A stretch of DNA of 9,464 bases from G039029935 sp039029935 (GTDB lineage: Bacteria; Chloroflexota; Anaerolineae; Caldilineales; Caldilineaceae): the NCBI GenBank assembly GCA_039029935.1, contig JBCCFC010000465.1, forward strand, positions 1 to 9,464. The letters run 5' to 3'. The notes under the pieces are model-generated. The model was not told where the DNA came from, did no database searches, and worked only from the letters and a program-made list of their open reading frames with translations. Of the stretch, positions 5,567 through 9,464 are shown piece after piece (positions within the stretch are counted from its first letter, which is position 1; each line of letters opens with the position of its first letter). The translations under genes were made by a program, and so were the position numbers.

Positions 5567-7702
5567 CTAAGCTCGTTGACTGTATCGATTACGCATAAAC
5601 ACCGCAGATGCGTTTAATGTCAATAAAAGGATCAACAACACGATGATGGCTGCTGCGGCTATGTTGCGGAATTCTGCCTGTGGGCGTGCTGTCCATTGAT
5701 AGATTTGGATTGGCAGCGTTGTAAATTTTGAGAAGGGACCGCTGGGGTCAACGACAATAAAGGTGGAGGCCCCGATAACCACCAAGGGAGCGGTTTCGCC
5801 AATCGCCCGTGACATGGCGAGAATGTTGCCGGTGAGAATGCCTGGGATGGCCGATGGCAAGACGTGGTTCCAGACTGTCTGCCAGCGAGTTGCACCCAGA
5901 CCATAGCTGGCTTGACGCAGTGAGTTGGGGACAGCACGAACAGCCTCGCGTGAGTTGATGATGATAATGGGCAGAATGAGTAGCCCCAGTGTCAAGCCCG
6001 CTGAAATCACAGTGCGGCCATTGGCCGTGGTTGGGTCTGAAACACCACCAAAGAGGACACCGCTCGTTAATGGCTCCATAAAGCGTACAAAAATCGCCAA
6101 TCCTAGCATACCATAGATAATTGAAGGGACACCCGCCAAGTTGTTGATGTTGGTTTCAATCATCCGATTGAGCCAGGTGAGTCGTCGGTTACTCTGGGCA
6201 TATTCTTCCAGATAGATAGCTGCCCCTACGCCGACGGGCAAGGAGAAGAGAAGCGTGATGAGAATCACCCAAAGTGAGCCAAAGACAGCCGTACGAATTC
6301 CCGCCAGTTCTGGTCGTGGATTTTGTGGTGAAACAAGAAAGTCTGAGGTCAGCCAACTACGGAATGTCATGGTGGCATTGGGTATCCCTGCAACCGTCTC
6401 TTCAATTTCTTTCAGATTAAAGAAAGAATCTGTAAGCGACCATGCCTGAATAATGGTTGGCTCAACGACACGTTCGACTGCCAAGTCATAGACATTTTCT
6501 TGTGTACGCTCGGTAAAGGGTATCTCACGGTCATAACGACGAATCAATCCACTAGAGAGATGTTCCTCTAGGATTGTCATCAATGTTTCCTTGGGTAAAT
6601 CCGCCAAGGAGCGATCAAAAACTTCTTCTGCAAAGAAGTCTAACGTTCCGCTGTCTCCGCCCGGAATGAAACGTGCAATCGATGTATCCGGCCATGCAGC
6701 GTTGACATCAGACCATGTGTCTGCACTTGTAAAAATCTGTTGCAGTTCATCAACGGTCACGCTCTCTAAGAAATCATTCTCATTGTTGACAACAATCGCC
6801 AGTGCATCAGTCCCCACGCGAAACGCCAACGGTACGCGTTTGGCTTTTTGACAGAGGTCCAGTTCCGTTCGTTGAATCGGTCGGCTGGCATTGGAAATAT
6901 CGGTCGCACCTTTCTTGCTACAGAAAAGCGCAAACCCGCCACCTGTGCCAATACTATCAACGGAAATCTGCCCCTCAAATCCCGTTCCTGCAAACCCGTC
7001 AGCCATATATTGTGTTAACGGATAGACTGTTGAACTACCTGTAATGGTAACACTGTCGTCTGCCCCTGCTGCCGATTCTGCATCTACTAATGCCTCAGTA
7101 TAGTTTGTCTGATTCGTTGCCAACACGTCATCCTCGGTAGGGAAATAGCCAACAGCCTCTGCCCCTGTTTTGGCATTGGACAGATAGTAATCTACAAACT
7201 CAGCGACGGCTGGCTTTTCGGCCATGATGTCTGCCGTTGTGTATATAAAGAGCGGGCGGGCCAATGGATATGTGCCATCATTGACAGTTTCAGGGCTGGC
7301 GGCAATGCCTTCTACCTCGATCAACTTCAAGTCATCTGCATGGGCCTGATAGTAGGCATACCCAAAGAACCCAATGCCGTTAGGGTTATCCATAACTTCC
7401 GTTGCCAGTGCTTCATCGTCTTCGCTGGCAAGCATATTATCGCTAGACAACATCCGATTTTTCTCAACACCCAGGACCAGTATTTCTGGGTCAATCTCAT
7501 TCTGTACGGCAACATACCCAAAGGCACTGTCGATCACATTGTAGAGCAGGGCTGTGAGTGCAATGATGCCGACAAGGGTGGAGAACATAAAGACTGTGCG
7601 CCAAATGACACCGCGTCGCTGACGTTGTGCCAACTGCTGCTTTAAGTTTGGCCCCTCTGGGTAATCAATCCGTTTGGGCTCATTTGCCTGATGATTTGCC
7701 AT
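5567..7702 (-). CDS. pstA: PstA phosphate permease with an inserted, circularly permuted PstS domain
   Basis: The 711-residue protein compares with about 280-450 for usual PstA. A charged cytoplasmic N-terminus leads to one membrane helix (about 33-55). Residues about 64-84 and 366-465 are the loop seen in long PstA proteins, ending RSWLTSDFLVSP and AGIRTAVFGSLW. Between them sits a PstS-like domain. The permease core (470-705) has membrane helices and the ABC EAA loop: EAVRAVPNSLRQ (586-597), GATRWQ, then VLPSAIPGILTG. It pairs with PstC as the import channel and contacts PstB through that loop. GAGG (7710-7713) lies seven bases before ATG 7702. It sits 37 bases behind pstC and 119 ahead of pstB. 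The frame stays open and well conserved across both insertion junctions, which argues against a sequencing or assembly artefact. Confidence 0.93.
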   Translation of the reverse strand: MANHQANEPKRIDYPEGPNLKQQLAQRQRRGVIWRTVFMFSTLVGIIALTALLYNVIDSAFGYVAVQNEIDPEILVLGVEKNRMLSSDNMLASEDDEALATEVMDNPNGIGFFGYAYYQAHADDLKLIEVEGIAASPETVNDGTYPLARPLFIYTTADIMAEKPAVAEFVDYYLSNAKTGAEAVGYFPTEDDVLATNQTNYTEALVDAESAAGADDSVTITGSSTVYPLTQYMADGFAGTGFEGQISVDSIGTGGGFALFCSKKGATDISNASRPIQRTELDLCQKAKRVPLAFRVGTDALAIVVNNENDFLESVTVDELQQIFTSADTWSDVNAAWPDTSIARFIPGGDSGTLDFFAEEVFDRSLADLPKETLMTILEEHLSSGLIRRYDREIPFTERTQENVYDLAVERVVEPTIIQAWSLTDSFFNLKEIEETVAGIPNATMTFRSWLTSDFLVSPQNPRPELAGIRTAVFGSLWVILITLLFSLPVGVGAAIYLEEYAQSNRRLTWLNRMIETNINNLAGVPSIIYGMLGLAIFVRFMEPLTSGVLFGGVSDPTTANGRTVISAGLTLGLLILPIIIINSREAVRAVPNSLRQASYGLGATRWQTVWNHVLPSAIPGILTGNILAMSRAIGETAPLVVIGASTFIVVDPSGPFSKFTTLPIQIYQWTARPQAEFRNIAAAAIIVLLILLLTLNASAVFMRNRYSQRA
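6614..7426 (-). other. Circularly permuted PstS-like phosphate-binding domain within PstA
   Basis: Residues about 93-194 of the PstA protein match the C-terminal half of the neighbouring PstS: SEDD, IGFFGYAYY, YPL-RPL-IY, AEKP, VGYFP. I count about half identical. A linker (195-216) leads to residues about 217-363, which match the N-terminal half: ITGSSTVYP (220-228), GTGGGF (252-257), ATDIS (266-270), FRVGTDALA, WSDVN, RFIPGGDSGT (344-353), ending at FFAEEVFD. The segment comparable with the visible PstS is about 70% identical. The halves are thus in reversed order relative to normal PstS. The new ends fall in the loop that, in PstS, joins VFD to SEDD. The phosphate-contacting types of residue (Ser/Thr of GSSTVYP, Asp268, Arg344, Ser351-Gly-Thr353) are all present. 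The domain follows the first membrane helix, so it faces outside, where a receptor is needed. Confidence 0.9.
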
Positions 7703-7739
7703 TTAAAAACCTCGATACAGATTGTAGGGTAATACCCGT

Positions 7740-8726
7740 TTATTCATACTCTTCACGGAAACGGCTGACTAAGATGCGACTGATAATGTTGAGGATCAAC
7801 GTCATAATGAAGAGCAGCAGACCGATGGCGAAGAGGCTGTTGTAATCAAGCGATTGATAGCTGATGTCACCACCACTGATGCGAACGATATGACCTGTCA
7901 TGGTCTCCGCAGCACGGAACGGGTTAAATGCTGCCAAGCCCGTCATGGCTTCGCCCCATGTGTCAAAGTTACGTGGACCCGCACCCGCCGCAATTGCCAC
8001 AATCATGGTCTCACCAATGGCACGAGAAACCGCCATGATAAACGCGGCACTGATGCCTGATAATGCTGCTGGGACAATCACATTCATGGATGTCTCTAAC
8101 TTGGTCGCCCCCAAACCGTAGGCGGCTTGACGTAGACTGTCTGGCACGGCCCGGAGCGCATCTTCGCTGGTTGATGTGACCATTGGCAAAATGAGGATGC
8201 CGATGACAATACCCGCCGAGGTGGTATTGTAGATTTCAACAATGTCTGCCCCAAAAGCAGAACGCAGGAGTGGTGTCATAAACATCAAGGCAAAGTAGCC
8301 ATAGACAACGGTTGGGATGCCTGCCAGCACTTCTAGGATAGGTTTCAACGTATTGCGTATTCGTTCTGATGCATATTCGCTCAAATAAATGGCAATCATC
8401 AACCCTAGCGGCAAGGCCACCATCATCGCAATCAGACTGGTGACAATCGTCGAAAAGGCCAGCGGCCAAATGCCAAAGTCAAAGATCATCGGCTGCCATT
8501 TGATTGTCCCAAAGAATTCGCCAAACGTTACCTCTGGTGCTTGAAAGAAAGCGATGGACTCACGCCCTAAAACGACAACAATGCCCACGGTCGTTAGGAT
8601 GGATACTGCACCACATAAGAAGAGAAAGAACTGGATAATGGATTCGCCTACACGTGTCTTCCTTGTTAAGTCTAGTGTAGCGTCTACTGGTCGATATAAA
8701 ACGGATGCTTCCGTTGAAACGGTCAT
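7740..8726 (-). CDS. pstC: Phosphate ABC transporter permease PstC
   Basis: The 328-residue membrane protein has a cytoplasmic N-terminus, a first helix at about 31-53, a short outside loop (IKWQPM...FGIWPLAFSTI, about 75-94) and about five more helices. Typical PstC sequences are GIWPL, ALPLGLMIAIYLSEYAS, VLAGIPTVVYG and the EAA loop EDALRAVPDSLRQAAYGLGATKLET (given in parts: 188-200 and 201-212), then VPAALSG. SRAIGETM (234-241) is the conserved helix shared with PstA. It forms the channel with PstA. AGGAA (8733-8737) lies six bases before the ATG. Length is normal, with no insertion like that in pstA. It is 117 bases behind pstS, across a hairpin, and 37 ahead of pstA. Confidence 0.96.
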   Translation of the reverse strand: MTVSTEASVLYRPVDATLDLTRKTRVGESIIQFFLFLCGAVSILTTVGIVVVLGRESIAFFQAPEVTFGEFFGTIKWQPMIFDFGIWPLAFSTIVTSLIAMMVALPLGLMIAIYLSEYASERIRNTLKPILEVLAGIPTVVYGYFALMFMTPLLRSAFGADIVEIYNTTSAGIVIGILILPMVTSTSEDALRAVPDSLRQAAYGLGATKLETSMNVIVPAALSGISAAFIMAVSRAIGETMIVAIAAGAGPRNFDTWGEAMTGLAAFNPFRAAETMTGHIVRISGGDISYQSLDYNSLFAIGLLLFIMTLILNIISRILVSRFREEYE

Positions 8727-8759
8727 TTTCTGTTCCTGTTGTTTTGTATGTTAGGTAAA

Positions 8760-8800
8760 CGACAAAATCTGGACCTGCTAAACAGCCCCAGATTTTGTCG
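8760..8800. other. Perfect 13-bp hairpin between pstS and pstC
   Basis: CGACAAAATCTGG (8760-8772) is the exact inverted copy of 8788-8800, with a 15-base loop that can extend the stem by CTG/CAG. On the minus strand it begins 44 bases after the pstS stop. The following sequence (TTTACC) is a poor T-run, so full termination is unlikely. It fits a partial terminator or a 3' stabiliser that lets the binding protein be made in excess over the permeases, as is common for ABC receptors. Confidence 0.55.
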
Positions 8801-8843
8801 CATTATGTTACATTGGTTGTTGTTTGAAATCGCATGTGCATCA

Positions 8844-9464
8844 TTAGCGCATTGCCGCTAAGAGTGCATCCTTACCCGCTTGGAGAGCAGCGTCGCTTGC
8901 GGGGAAGTAACCAACCTCTTCGATTTCTTCATTGACATAGGTTAGATAGAAGTTGATGAAGCTAGCAACATGTGGCTTTTCAGCAATGATGCCAGCATCG
9001 GAGTAGATATAGAGTGGGCGTCCCAGTGGGTAGCTACCATCCTCGACAGATTCTGCGCTTGGCTCAACGTCGTTGATGTTGAGGATAGTGAGTACATCTT
9101 CATTTTCCAAGTAGTAGGCATACCCAAAGAAGCCGATTGCATATGGGCTACCCGTAATACCCTGAACCAGTACGTTGTCGTCTTCACTCAACTGTGTGTT
9201 GCCAGCAGCCAAAATTGGCTCTTCGTCTTCGTCAAATACTGCCTCGACAAAAAAATCGAATGTACCACTGTCCGTACCGGGAATGAAGCGAGCGATTGGC
9301 TCGGCAGGCCAGTCCGCATTGACATCTGACCAGCTGTCAGCGGTGAAGATTGCAGCCAATTCTTCCATTGTGATATTTGTCACAAAGTCGTTTTCTGTGC
9401 TTACAACAACTGCCAGTGCATCTGTACCCACACGGAATTCGATTGGCTCGCGACCGATTTCGCC
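8844..9464 (-). CDS. pstS: Phosphate-binding protein PstS, 5' end outside window
   Basis: The last 206 residues are visible. The frame continues to the right edge (GEIGREPIEFRV before GTDALAV), so a GTG codon at 9431 inside VGTDALAV is not the start. Features of the extracytoplasmic phosphate receptor are FRVGTDALAVVV, WSDVN, RFIPGTDSGTFDFF (the Arg and Ser-Gly-Thr phosphate ligands), IGFFGYAYY and YPLGRPLYIY. The normal PstS order is kept here, unlike in the domain inside PstA. The acidic stretch DEDEEP follows VFD, at the point where the permuted copy is broken. It is the first visible gene of the pstS-pstC-pstA-pstB-phoU run. Its signal peptide, promoter and any Pho box would lie to the right of the window. 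Confidence 0.95.
   Translation of the reverse strand, partial: GEIGREPIEFRVGTDALAVVVSTENDFVTNITMEELAAIFTADSWSDVNADWPAEPIARFIPGTDSGTFDFFVEAVFDEDEEPILAAGNTQLSEDDNVLVQGITGSPYAIGFFGYAYYLENEDVLTILNINDVEPSAESVEDGSYPLGRPLYIYSDAGIIAEKPHVASFINFYLTYVNEEIEEVGYFPASDAALQAGKDALLAAMR

Noticed and set aside
5567..7702. Separate pstS and pstA genes joined by a frameshift or assembly error
   Set aside because: The receptor halves are in swapped order within the permease loop and the frame is continuous through both junctions, which a simple error would not produce.
8970..9329. 119-residue plus-strand ORF over pstS
   Set aside because: It is antisense to highly conserved PstS sequence and has no recognisable domain.
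8844..9431. PstS starting at 9431 as a short 195-residue protein
   Set aside because: That codon is a GTG inside the conserved VGTDALAV motif and the frame continues to the window edge with PstS-like sequence.

Overview
The window is about 9.5 kb from a bacterial chromosome with roughly balanced base composition. Every credible gene reads on the minus strand. The PstA and PstC sequences, the large Asp-box (BNR) secreted protein and a short CTTCAACC-type intergenic repeat suggest a member of the Chloroflexota (Anaerolineae/Caldilineae-like). That placement is an inference from the protein style, since no rRNA or other marker gene is present.

Read in the direction of transcription (right to left), the window opens inside pstS (5' end beyond the right edge). 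It continues with pstC, an enlarged pstA, pstB and phoU: a complete high-affinity phosphate uptake cluster apart from the missing 5' part of pstS. PstS binds phosphate outside the membrane, PstC and PstA form the channel, PstB dimers supply ATP hydrolysis, and PhoU couples the transporter to phosphate signalling. The gaps between these genes are not empty. They hold a 13-bp hairpin (pstS-pstC), a tandem array of six CTTCAACC units with opposed relatives (pstA-pstB), and, between pstB and phoU, a hairpin, a candidate promoter and a strong bidirectional terminator.

The standout feature is pstA. At 711 residues it is far longer than a normal PstA, and the extra part is a whole PstS-like phosphate-binding domain set into the extracytoplasmic loop after the first membrane helix. 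The two halves of that domain are in swapped order (C-terminal half first), so it is a circular permutant of the PstS encoded next door. It keeps the phosphate-binding motifs. The transporter would therefore carry a built-in receptor as well as the free PstS.

Left of phoU lies an Rpn-family (PD-(D/E)XK) nuclease gene. A very strong internal Shine-Dalgarno sequence sits before an in-frame ATG that would give a separate 78-residue C-terminal product, resembling the intragenic antitoxin arrangement known for E. coli Rpn proteins. Behind it is a decayed fragment of a second Rpn C-terminus. The left 2.2 kb is one open frame with a GTG start, still open at the left edge. It encodes a secreted or membrane-anchored beta-propeller protein with Asp-box repeats.
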